Origin: Kiritimatiellia bacterium
GTDB lineage: Bacteria > Verrucomicrobiota > Kiritimatiellia > UBA8416 > JABMPJ01
NCBI GenBank assembly: GCA_016783675.1
Contig: JADHWE010000004.1
Location: 1-64,000, forward strand
Reading direction: 5' to 3'
DNA: 64,000 nucleotides
Of this stretch, positions 49,597 to 58,863 are shown piece after piece. The translations under genes and the position numbers were made by a program. The notes under the pieces are model-generated. The model worked only from the letters and a program-made list of their open reading frames with translations, made no database searches and was not told the origin of the DNA. Each line of letters starts with the position of its first letter. Within the stretch, counting starts at the first letter, position 1.

Positions 49597-52302
49597 ATGG
49601 ACAAGCATTACGATACACATCGAATTGAAGACGCCTGGTACGAGACCTGGCTGTAGACCGGTGCGTTCCACAGCGATCACACGCAGGGCGGGGACCCGTA
49701 CTGCGTGATGATCCCGCCCCCGAACGTCACCGGCATTCTGCACATGGGCCACGCGCTCAACAACACGATCCAGGATATCCTCGTGCGCTGGCGGCGCATG
49801 GAAGGGCGCAACGTGATCTGGATGCCCGGCACCGACCACGCCGGCATTGCCACGCAGAACGTGGTGGAGCGCGCGCTGAAGAAGGAGAACAAGAGCCGCG
49901 ACGATCTCGGGCGCGATGCCTTCATTGAGCGGGTCTGGAAGTGGCGTGCCGAGTATGGCGGTACAATCGTGCGCCAGCTCAAGCGGTTGGGGGCTTCCTG
50001 CGACTGGGAACGCGAACGTTTCACGATGGACGAAGGTCTGAGTGATGCGGTCGCGGAGGTCTTCGTGCGCCTTTACGAAAAAGGGCTGATCTACCGCGCC
50101 AACTACATCATCAACTGGTGTCCGCGCTGTCACACCGCACTCTCCGACGAAGAGAGCGAGCACCAGGACAGTGTCGGCAAGCTCTACCACCTCCGCTACC
50201 CGGTCAAGGGCGGCGAAGAGGGCGAGTACATCGTCGTCGCGACGACCCGTCCGGAAACGCTCCTGGGTGATACCGCCGTGGCGGTGCATCCGGAAGATGA
50301 GCGCTATGCCGACCTGGACCAGAAGGCGATCGTTCTGCCCGTGCTCAAGCGCGAGCTGCGGGTGATCCGTGACGAGTATGTCGACCCGAAATTCGGTACC
50401 GGTATCGTCAAGGTCACGCCTGCGCACGATCCCAACGACTTTGAGATGGGTCAGCGCCACGACCTCGAGCAGATCAACGTTATGAACGGTGACGGGACCA
50501 TGAACGAAGCGGCCGGCCCCTATGCCGGCATGGACCGTTTTGCCTGTCGCCGTAAGATTCTTGAGGATCTGAAGGAACAGGACCTGATCGAGAAGATCGA
50601 TGACCACCACCACGCCGTGGGCCACTGCTATCGCTGCGACACGGTCGTGGAACCGCGTCTCTCGCCGCAGTGGTTCGTCAAGATGAAGCCCCTGGCCGAG
50701 CCTGCCCTGGCGGCGGTCCAGAACGGCGACGTCAACTTCGTGCCGGCGCGTTGGACCAAGGTCTACATGGAGTGGATGGAGAACATCCGCGACTGGTGCA
50801 TCTCGCGCCAGATCTGGTGGGGGCACCGGATTCCGGTTTTCACCTGCACCGCTTGCCAACACGAGTGGGCCGCCAAGGGCCGCCCCGACACCTGCCCGGA
50901 ATGCGGCAGTGGCGATGTGACGCAGGATGAGGACGTGCTGGACACCTGGTTCTCCTCGTGGCTGTGGCCCTTCAGCACGTTGGGCTGGCCCGACCAGAAT
51001 CCGGATCTGGCCCATTTCTACCCGACCCATGACCTCGTCACCGCCTCGGAGATCATCTTCTTCTGGGTCGCGCGCATGGTCATGGCTGGATATGAGTTCA
51101 TGGGCGGCGTCCCGTTCGACACGGTCTATATTCACGGCACCGTGCGCGATGACGCCGGCAAGAAGATGAGTAAGAGCCTGGGGAATGCGCTCGATCCGCT
51201 CGATATCATCAAGGACTTCAGTGCGGACGCGCTGCGGTTCAGCCTGACCATGCTCACGGCCACGGGTCAGGATGTCTACATCTCGAAGGAGAAGTTCGAG
51301 CTGGGTCGCAACTTCGGCACCAAGCTCTGGAACGCCTCCCGCTTCATCCGCATGCAAGATGGAGACATCGAGGCACCGGCGCCGCAACGAGATGTCATCA
51401 GTGTTCCTGACCTGGACCCATCCCTGCTGACGGCAGATGACCGGCACCTGTTGGGCAAACTCGACGCGGCCGTCCGAGATTGCACGGATGCCCTCGAGAA
51501 GTACCGGTTCAACGATGCCGCGCACGTTATCTACGAGTTCCTCTGGCACCAGTATTGCGACTGGTACATCGAGTACAGCAAGGGCACGTTGAACGGCGAC
51601 GATGAAGCACGGCGCGCACAAGTGCTACGCATCATGCATTATGCCCTTGGCAGCGCGCTGCGACTGCTCCATCCGATCATGCCCTTCCTCACCGAAGAGT
51701 TGTGGCATGCGATGGGCTACTCCAGTGCTACCGACCGCCAGGAGCCAACCGGCTTCATCATGAAAGCCCAGTGGCCAAAGCCGCAGAGCGAGGAGCAACT
51801 CAAGGCGTGGGGCATCGACACCGAAACGACGGAGTATGTCGAGAGCAAGCACGAGTTGATTCGCCTCGGACGCACGTTGCGTGCTGATTTCGGGGTCGTG
51901 CCGAACAAGGCGATCGACTATACGCTCAAGCCGCACGACACAGAGACCGCCGCGCGGCTCGAGGCCGACCGGGTTTCGATTGCGGCCCTGCTCAAGGCGG
52001 AAAACCTGCAGATCGATGCCGCGTTCGCGCCGGAGCAGGCCACACCCTCCAGCGTTGGCGGCATCGGCACCATCTACATGCCGCTGGCAGGCCTGCTCGA
52101 TGTCGAAGCCGAACTCAAGCGCCTCGGTGGCCAGCTCGAGAAGGTCGTCAAGGGGATCGACCAGGTGACGCGTAAACTCTCCAACAACGAGTTCGTGACC
52201 CGCGCCCCCGAGGCTGTCGTCGAACAGCAGCGCCAGAACCAGAAGGACTTGATGGAGAAGCGCGACAAGATCGAGCGGCTGATGGAAACGATAAAGGGGT
52301 AA
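49597..52302 (+). CDS. valS: Valyl-tRNA synthetase; reading frame interrupted by an in-frame TAG at 49654-49656
   Basis: ATG 49597: MDKHYDTHRIEDAWYETWL*TGAFHSDHTQGGDPYCVMIPPPNVTGILHMGHALNNTIQDILVRWRRMEG; KMSKSLGNALDP; ORF track begins only at internal Met 49705. Confidence 0.93.
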
Positions 52303-52306
52303 TACT

Positions 52307-52786
52307 ATGGATAAACTGCTGAAGCTGTTGAAGGAGAACGCGCTGGAGACGCCGGAGAACCTGGCGAAGATGCTGGGTGTGTCCGTTGAGGACGTGAAGG
52401 CGCGCATCGCGGAGTATGAACAGACGGGCATTATCTGTGGTTACCGCGCCGTGGTGAACGAGGACCAGCTCGATATCGAGAAGGTGCGCGCGGTGATCGA
52501 GGTGAAGATCACGCCCGAGCGGGGTGGGGGATATGACCGCATTGCCAGCCGGATCTCGCGCTTCTCGCAGGTGGACTCGCTCTTCCTGATGTCGGGAACG
52601 TATGACCTGCTCGTGTTTGTCGTGGGACGGACACTGCACGAAGTGGCCACATTCGTGAACGAACAGCTCGCCACGATTGAGGGCGTGCTCTCGACCACAA
52701 CCCATTTTACGCTGAAAACCTACAAGGACCAGGGGGTCCTGATGAAGATTGAGGATGATCATGAGCGACTCCAAGTCACCCCGTGA
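52307..52786 (+). CDS. Lrp/AsnC-family regulator
   Basis: LAKMLGVSVEDVKARIAEYEQTGIICGYRAVVN...MSGTYDLLVFVVGRTLHEVATFVNEQLATIEGVLSTTTHFTLKTYK. Confidence 0.92.
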   Translation: MDKLLKLLKENALETPENLAKMLGVSVEDVKARIAEYEQTGIICGYRAVVNEDQLDIEKVRAVIEVKITPERGGGYDRIASRISRFSQVDSLFLMSGTYDLLVFVVGRTLHEVATFVNEQLATIEGVLSTTTHFTLKTYKDQGVLMKIEDDHERLQVTP

Positions 52787-53936
52787 TTTTGTCGCCCGGC
52801 ACGTGAGCGGAATGCCCCGCTCCGGCATCCGCGACTTCTTTGGGATGGTCAGCACGCGCGAGGGCGTGATCAGTCTGAGCATCGGCGAGCCGGACTTCGT
52901 GACTCCGTGGCACATCCGCGAGGCCGCGATCTGGGCGCTGGAGCATGGCGCCACCACCTATACCTCCAACCTGGGGTTGCTGCGGCTGCGTCGGGCTATC
53001 ACCAACTATGTGAAGCGGTCCTACGGCCTCGAGTACAGCCACGAGGACGAGGCGTTGGTGACAGTGGGCGTCAGCGAAGCGCTCGACCTGGCCATCCGCG
53101 CCGTCGTGGAGCCGGGTGACGAGGTGATCTACCACGAGCCCTGCTACGTATCCTACTCACCGGTCATCACGCTGGCCTTCGGGAAGCCTGTTGCCGTGGC
53201 GACGAAGCGCGAGAACGATTTTCGTCTCCGCCGCGAGGATATCGAGCCGGTCGTGACGGACAAGTCGAAGGTGTTGGTCCTGAACTTCCCGACGAACCCC
53301 ACCGGCGGTGTGCTGACGCGCGAGGACATGGAAGGGATCGCCGCCCTGGCCTGCGAACGCGATCTACTCGTGATCAGTGACGAGGTGTACTCGGAGCTGA
53401 CCTACGATTCCGAGCGTATCAGCATTGCCTCGCTGCCCGGGATGCGGGAACGCACGATCTTTCTGAACGGTCTTTCCAAGGCCTGGGCCATGACCGGCTT
53501 TCGCATGGGCTATGCCTGTGCACCGCCCGTGCTGGTCGAGGCCATGATGAAGATTCACCAGTACTCCATGCTGTGCGCCCCGATTCTCAGCCAGGAGGCC
53601 TCCATCGAAGCCTTGAAGAACGGTGACGGTGACGTGCAAGAGATGCGGGAGGCCTATGACCTGCGTCGCCGGTACATTCACGGTGCCCTGAACGAGATGG
53701 GCCTGTCGTGTCATCTGCCCGGCGGGGCGTTTTATGCCTTTCCTTATATCGGGGACACCGGGCTGAGCTCGCACGAGTTCTCTATGCGCCTGCTGGAGGA
53801 AGAGAACGTGGCCTGTGTGCCGGGGACAGCCTTCGGTCCTTCCGGAGAAGGCTATCTTCGCTGCTCGTATGCTACGGCTATGGATGAGATTCAGAAGGCC
53901 ATGGAGCGTATGCAGCGGTTTGTCGCCTCGCTGTGA
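52761..53936 (+). CDS. PLP-dependent class I/II aminotransferase
   Basis: ISLSIGEPDFVTPWHIREAA, LNFPTNPTGGVLTREDMEGIA, FLNGLSKAWAMTGFRMGYACAP. Confidence 0.94.
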   Translation: MSDSKSPRDFVARHVSGMPRSGIRDFFGMVSTREGVISLSIGEPDFVTPWHIREAAIWALEHGATTYTSNLGLLRLRRAITNYVKRSYGLEYSHEDEALVTVGVSEALDLAIRAVVEPGDEVIYHEPCYVSYSPVITLAFGKPVAVATKRENDFRLRREDIEPVVTDKSKVLVLNFPTNPTGGVLTREDMEGIAALACERDLLVISDEVYSELTYDSERISIASLPGMRERTIFLNGLSKAWAMTGFRMGYACAPPVLVEAMMKIHQYSMLCAPILSQEASIEALKNGDGDVQEMREAYDLRRRYIHGALNEMGLSCHLPGGAFYAFPYIGDTGLSSHEFSMRLLEEENVACVPGTAFGPSGEGYLRCSYATAMDEIQKAMERMQRFVASL

Positions 53937-54105
53937 TCCTTGTCGCCAGCGCTCCCCCATTCGCGTACAATGCGAATTGTCGGCTCCGTACAAGGCTCTG
54001 GTCATATGTGGCGGGCCGTCGAATCGAGTTGACGCGGGAGCGGGGGCTTTCTATAGTCCGCTGACCCTATTTGCCTAGGGCTTTGTAGCGAGGAATGCGG
54101 TTTCT

Positions 54106-54966
54106 ATGGGAGATGAGGAAAAAACACTCGACGCGGTAGAGGAAACTGCCTCAGATGAGGCAGCCGAAACGCCTGAAGCTGCTGTCACTATTGACTCGGA
54201 AGAAGCCCCCGAACCGGAAGCCCCGAAGCTGAAGCTTGCCCCGCAAGAGGACGAGGGTGCGGACGAATTGCTGGGTGCGCCGGAAGAATCGGAGACGCTG
54301 GAAGATGAAGGCCAGCTTGGTCTTCCCGACGCCGTTCCGCCCAAGAAAGGCTTGGCCGCCCTCTTTGGCGGATCCAAGGCTGCCGCCGGACCCGATGCCG
54401 AAGACGAGACTCCCAAGTGGGCCATGCCGGGTGCGCGCACCAAACGGCAGGGCAGTGGTATACGCGTGGTCAACCGCGTCCTGGCAGCGGCGGTCATCTT
54501 GATTCTGGTCTTTGGCGTGCTGGACCTCTTTGCCACGATTCGACAGGCCCCGAGTGACCTGGCCCTGCTCGACTCACCGGCCCCTTCGGGCGACCTGCCT
54601 GCCGGCGATACCTCCGGCTCTTCAGAGGGGCTGCCCGTGCTCGCAAACCTCTTGGAATCTTTCTCAAAACGCCCTATAGTCCGTGATTTGGACCGTGGTG
54701 GCGGTGAGACTACCGTTCAGGTCGTGCCGACTCGTACGAAGGTGCCCGACTGGAGGGTGCGCGCCCAGAAGCTGGACCTGATCGGTTTGTCGGGTTCGCC
54801 CAACGGCGAGATGGAAGCGATTGTGGCGGACCGCGAAGCCAGCCGCATGCATTTCCTGAAGGTGGGACAGGATATGGTGGTGGGCGAAAACCAGTTTAAG
54901 CTGGTCCGCATCGCCACCGATCACGTCGCCTTTGAAAAAGACGGCGACGAAGTGATAGTGAAGTAA
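54106..54966 (+). CDS. Single-TM protein with acidic cytoplasmic N-terminus and GspC/PilP-like C-terminus (putative)
   Basis: Acidic first 100 aa, one TM (VLAAAVILILVFGVLDLFA), C-terminal beta-rich LIGLSGSPNGEMEAIVADREASRMHFLKVGQDMVVGENQFKLVRIATDHVAFEKDGDEVIVK, upstream of a secretin. Confidence 0.65.
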   Translation: MGDEEKTLDAVEETASDEAAETPEAAVTIDSEEAPEPEAPKLKLAPQEDEGADELLGAPEESETLEDEGQLGLPDAVPPKKGLAALFGGSKAAAGPDAEDETPKWAMPGARTKRQGSGIRVVNRVLAAAVILILVFGVLDLFATIRQAPSDLALLDSPAPSGDLPAGDTSGSSEGLPVLANLLESFSKRPIVRDLDRGGGETTVQVVPTRTKVPDWRVRAQKLDLIGLSGSPNGEMEAIVADREASRMHFLKVGQDMVVGENQFKLVRIATDHVAFEKDGDEVIVK

Positions 54967-54983
54967 AGCGGGGGCGTTGAAGA

Positions 54984-56567
54984 ATGGCCAATTGTAAACA
55001 CAAGGTTACGAAGTTCATCTTGCCCCTTCTGTCGGCGGCCCTTCTTCTGTCCGGACTCATGCCTTCGACGGGGATGGCGCAGCCGAAACCGCTTACCGAG
55101 TATGATCTCCCCGGCTTGGAAAACACCGTCAGTCTTACCTCCCTCGACCCATGGGATGTCGTACAACTCATCGAGTTCCTGGCCCATCGTGGTGGTTTGA
55201 ACAACATGGTGATCGGCCCGGGTGTGGCGGGACTGACCACGAAGCTTAAGTTTGAGAACGTCACGGTGGGCGAGGCCCTCGAGGTCGTTCTTTCCGTGAA
55301 CAGCCTCGCGTACCAGATCCGCGGTGGCATTGTCACGATCATGACTGACGCCGAGTACCAGGCGCAGCACGGCACCAGTTTCTACGACAACAAGGAAGTC
55401 AAGGTTATCACCCTCAAGTACGCCGACCCCGCGCGCGTGGCCACGATGCTCGAGCCCATCAAGAGTTCGATCGGTACCGTGGTGGCGGATCCGGTGACCG
55501 GGACACTCATACTGATCGATACCTCGAGCAAGATCGCCGAGATGGAGGTTATCATCGAGGGCGCCGATCTCGCCACCGTGTCGCGCATACTGCCGACCGA
55601 GACCCAGACCTTTGAACTGCAGTACGCCACCGTGGAAGACCTTCAGTCGGAAATTGCCGCGATCCTGACCCCCGAGATCGGCGACCTGCGCGTGGATAAA
55701 CGCACCAAGACATTCATCGTGACCGCGCTTCCGCACGAGATGGAGCAGATCAAGCACCTCATCGCCGTTTTCGACCGTCGTCCCCGCCAGGTCTTCATCG
55801 AAGCGAAGATTGTCCAGGTGTCGCTGGGCGACGAGTTCCGGATGGGCGTAAACTGGGATCATCTTTTCCAGGGCGTTGACCCGCGTTTCGCCCTGAACTC
55901 CGTCTCCTCGCCCGGGTCTCTCTCCGGCGTTGGCGCCGCCGTTAGTCCGTCCGCCAGTCTGAACTACAAGACGATTCTCGGCAACGGCGACCTGAACGTG
56001 GTGCTCGAAGCGCTCAAACAGGTGGGGGAAACGAAGATCCTATCCAACCCGCACGTGGCCGTCCTCGATGGCGAAGAAGCTACGATCAAGGTCGTCACCG
56101 ATCAGCCCTATGCCGAGGCCCAGCTCGAGAGCGGCACAACCAACGTCGTGGGTGAAACAGTTGTGTTCCTCGAAGTGGGTGTCACGCTGAGCGTTACCCC
56201 GCGGATCAGTGCCGACGGTATGATCAGCACCTCGATCCGCCCGGAGGTCAGCTCGGTCGTCGGCAGCTACCAGGCATTCCGGACCGTTCCGGTCGTACGC
56301 CGTTCCTATGCCGAGACCACCGTGATGGTCAAAGACCGCGAGACGGTCATTATCGCCGGCATGATCGAGAACTCGAAGCAGAACACCCAGACCCGCGTCC
56401 CGTTCCTGGGCCGCATTCCGCTGCTGGGTGTGTTGTTCAGGACCACGGCCGACCAGGTGGAGAGCCAAGAGCTGATTGCCTTCCTGACACCTCGCATTGT
56501 GTCGGGTGAAGAGCCGCATCAGCTTTCGGAGCGGCAGGGCAAGAGATTGAAGCCGATGCGTCGCTAG
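54984..56567 (+). CDS. Secretin (type II secretion/type IV pilus GspD/PilQ family)
   Basis: Repeated secretin N-domains and C-terminal LSNPHVAVLDGEEATIKV...VGVTLSVTPRIS...VPFLGRIPLLGVLFRTT...ELIAFLTPRIV. Confidence 0.94.
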   Translation: MANCKHKVTKFILPLLSAALLLSGLMPSTGMAQPKPLTEYDLPGLENTVSLTSLDPWDVVQLIEFLAHRGGLNNMVIGPGVAGLTTKLKFENVTVGEALEVVLSVNSLAYQIRGGIVTIMTDAEYQAQHGTSFYDNKEVKVITLKYADPARVATMLEPIKSSIGTVVADPVTGTLILIDTSSKIAEMEVIIEGADLATVSRILPTETQTFELQYATVEDLQSEIAAILTPEIGDLRVDKRTKTFIVTALPHEMEQIKHLIAVFDRRPRQVFIEAKIVQVSLGDEFRMGVNWDHLFQGVDPRFALNSVSSPGSLSGVGAAVSPSASLNYKTILGNGDLNVVLEALKQVGETKILSNPHVAVLDGEEATIKVVTDQPYAEAQLESGTTNVVGETVVFLEVGVTLSVTPRISADGMISTSIRPEVSSVVGSYQAFRTVPVVRRSYAETTVMVKDRETVIIAGMIENSKQNTQTRVPFLGRIPLLGVLFRTTADQVESQELIAFLTPRIVSGEEPHQLSERQGKRLKPMRR

Positions 56568-56593
56568 TTAAGAGCGATGGGAGAGTGCGCCGT

Positions 56594-57784
56594 ATGCGCA
56601 GGATTATCATAATGTCGGGATGCGCGCTGCTGGCGGTCCTGGCCTTGACCGCAACGCTGCAGGCCCAGGAAGCCGGCGACTTCGAATGGTCCTGGCGGGA
56701 CGAAGGGAAGCCGGCGGCCGGCCAGCCCACCGACCAGGCAACTGCCGAAGGCGGACTTGACCCCGAGACCTACAACCAGCTCCTCAAAGAGAATCTCAAC
56801 CTTCGCCGCAAACTCCAGGAAACGGATCGCGGTACCGAGACCATGCGCGAGGAGAACGCTCGCCTGCAACGCGAGATGACGACGCTGCAGTCGCAGATGA
56901 CCGACTCCAACAAGGAGATTGCGCGACTCAAGAACGAGTCGGCCGGTGCCACTGCTGATCCCGAGAAAGTCGTTGCCCTGAAAGCCGCGCTCGCCGCCGC
57001 CGAGAGCGCCAAGGCCAAGCTCGCCCAGGATCTGAACGTGCTCAAGAGCCGCGCGGAGCGCAACGAGGCACGCTCCGCCCCCGCCCCGGCCCGCGGCCCC
57101 ACCGTAAAGCCCGGCTCCGACCTGTTCACCGCACTTGAGGACGAGAACGCGGAGCTGCGCTCCAAGCTGTCCAACCTAGAGAGCGAAAAAGAAAAGGTCG
57201 TTAAGGAGTTGCGCGAAGTGGCGTCCGAAGTCGCCGCCAAGGCCGACTTGGAGGCCGAGATGGCCAGCGTCAGCGGCGAGACTTCGAAGCAGAAGGCGAT
57301 CATCCGCAAGTTGCTCGAACGTATTCCGGAGCTGGAGCAGGAATTGGCGGATACACAGTCGCGGGAGCGTGATCAGAGCGCGGAACTGTCACAGCGCCAG
57401 CGCGAGCTCCGAGCCCTCAAGGTGGAGCTGGATAAGCGTGAAGAGCGGCTGAAGAAAGCCGAGCGCGTTGCCGCCCTCCTCGCCAAGACGCGCACCGAAG
57501 TGCAGTTTGTCGGAACCAGCCGCCAGCGGGATGTCCATTACAATATGGGTGTCGTTTTCGCGAACCGCGGTCAGTTCAAAGATGCGGAACGGGAATACCT
57601 GCGTGCGCTTCGCCTCGATTCCGCCGACGCTGATACACATTACAACCTGGCCGTCCTGTACGATCAGAGCTTGAAGAAGTATCGCAAGGCCGTCAGCCAC
57701 TACCGGCGCTATCTCAAGCTTCGTCCCGACGCGCCCGACGCCAACGAGGTCCATATCTGGATCACGATGTGCGAGACAAGGTAG
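56594..57784 (+). CDS. Secreted coiled-coil protein with C-terminal TPR
   Basis: Signal peptide, long heptad region, then DVHYNMGVVFANRGQFKDAEREYLRALRLDSADADTHYNLAVLYDQSLKKYRKAVSHYRRYLKLRPDAPD. Confidence 0.85.
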   Translation: MRRIIIMSGCALLAVLALTATLQAQEAGDFEWSWRDEGKPAAGQPTDQATAEGGLDPETYNQLLKENLNLRRKLQETDRGTETMREENARLQREMTTLQSQMTDSNKEIARLKNESAGATADPEKVVALKAALAAAESAKAKLAQDLNVLKSRAERNEARSAPAPARGPTVKPGSDLFTALEDENAELRSKLSNLESEKEKVVKELREVASEVAAKADLEAEMASVSGETSKQKAIIRKLLERIPELEQELADTQSRERDQSAELSQRQRELRALKVELDKREERLKKAERVAALLAKTRTEVQFVGTSRQRDVHYNMGVVFANRGQFKDAEREYLRALRLDSADADTHYNLAVLYDQSLKKYRKAVSHYRRYLKLRPDAPDANEVHIWITMCETR

Positions 57785-57795
57785 GTTGAGACTAG

Positions 57796-57863
57796 GAGCG
57801 CGGGCCCTACCTCACGTTCGGATGATTCACGCACCCGGTAGAGCCCGCTCTCCGAGTGGGCCG
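57796..57863. repeat. Intergenic inverted repeat, family copy 1
   Basis: GAGCGCGGGCCCTACCTCACGTTCGGATG...CCGGTAGAGCCCGCTCTCCGAGTGGGCC, in a convergent gap. Confidence 0.8.
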
Positions 57864-57874
57864 CGATTCGCCGA

Positions 57875-58324
57875 TCATTCCGCATCCGTCCCTATCACCA
57901 CCGGAATGCCCGGTTCAATGGTGTCACGCCAAACCCTGTAGCGGCGCAGACCGAAGAAGACCGAGGCAATCACGATGGCGGCAACCAGTGCCGACACCAG
58001 GATGTGGTGCATGTATATCCAGTCGAGAACCGGATGCATGAGCGCCCGCACCAGGCGGCTGTGATGACGCTGTGAGAGGTGTTGCGGCAGCGTACCGTGT
58101 GCAAACGGGGCATCGTGAAGGATACCGAGTGTCTTCTGTAGCTCGATCGCCCTCTCATGGCAGGTCGTACAGCGGCGCGTGTGTTCGCGGACCAGGTCGG
58201 AACGACCCTCCCCCAGGCCGCGGTGCATGTAGTCGAGCATGAGTGCCTGGATATCTTCGCAGGGCAACTGCCGTTCGCTGCCGGGGACCGGTCGCATCTG
58301 TTTGGCGTTGTCTGGCGTTGTCAT
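57875..58324 (-). CDS. Anti-sigma factor (zinc-finger ZAS-like, single TM)
   Basis: HTRRCTTCHERA (HxxxCxxC) N-terminal domain, C-terminal TM (LVSALVAAIVIASVFFGL); overlaps the sigma gene. Confidence 0.85.
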   Translation of the reverse strand: MTTPDNAKQMRPVPGSERQLPCEDIQALMLDYMHRGLGEGRSDLVREHTRRCTTCHERAIELQKTLGILHDAPFAHGTLPQHLSQRHHSRLVRALMHPVLDWIYMHHILVSALVAAIVIASVFFGLRRYRVWRDTIEPGIPVVIGTDAE

Positions 58325-58863
58325 GATGACGTGTCTCCCTCCAGCGCGCGCGCCAGCTTGCGCATGGCGTGGTGCAGAATATAGCCGACATTTCCGGTGG
58401 AGAGGCCCGTAATGGCGCCTATCTCTTTATACGACTTCTCCTCGTATACCTTTAGAACAACGAGCTGCCGTTCGCGCAGGTCAAGGGTCTGCAGGGCGGC
58501 GGCGGCCCGGGCCGCCTGGTCGCTGACCCGGAACTCCTGGCCCCGGTCAGGCGCGACCGTCTGCTCCCGCTCTTCGGCCACGCGACGGTGTAGCAGGCTA
58601 CGCCGGGCGATCTTGCGGACGTGATCGACCGCGCAGTTGTGCGCCACGCGGTAGAGCCAGTTGGTCATCTGTCCGCTCGGTTCCATCTCGCCCTTCCAGC
58701 GGTGCAGGAGGCGGATGAAACTGTCCTGGACGACATCCTGGGCTCCGTCGGGGTCGTTCAGGACGCGCGCGGCGTAGCGAAGCAGGGCGGACTCGTAGTG
58801 CCGGACCACCGCCTCAAAGGCTTCGAGGCGGTGTGCACGACTGGTCTTGGACGGCTTGGTCAC
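58321..58863 (-). CDS. ECF RNA polymerase sigma factor
   Basis: GAQDVVQDSFIRLLHRWKGEMEPSGQMTNWLYRVAHNCAVDHVRK ... LDLRERQLVVLKVYEEKSYKEIGAITGLSTGNVGYILHHAMRKLA. Confidence 0.94.
   Translation of the reverse strand: MTKPSKTSRAHRLEAFEAVVRHYESALLRYAARVLNDPDGAQDVVQDSFIRLLHRWKGEMEPSGQMTNWLYRVAHNCAVDHVRKIARRSLLHRRVAEEREQTVAPDRGQEFRVSDQAARAAAALQTLDLRERQLVVLKVYEEKSYKEIGAITGLSTGNVGYILHHAMRKLARALEGDTSS

Noticed and set aside
49654-49656. Genome-wide reassignment of TAG as a sense codon
   Set aside because: TAG closes many intact, expected-length genes in this window (ends at 7851, 16559, 29215, 38448, 46559, 56567), so any suppression would have to be local.
49528-51621. 697-aa minus-strand ORF opposite valS
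   Set aside because: Antisense shadow of a high-GC coding gene; composition is R/H/V-rich with no recognisable domain, while the plus strand encodes clear ValRS.
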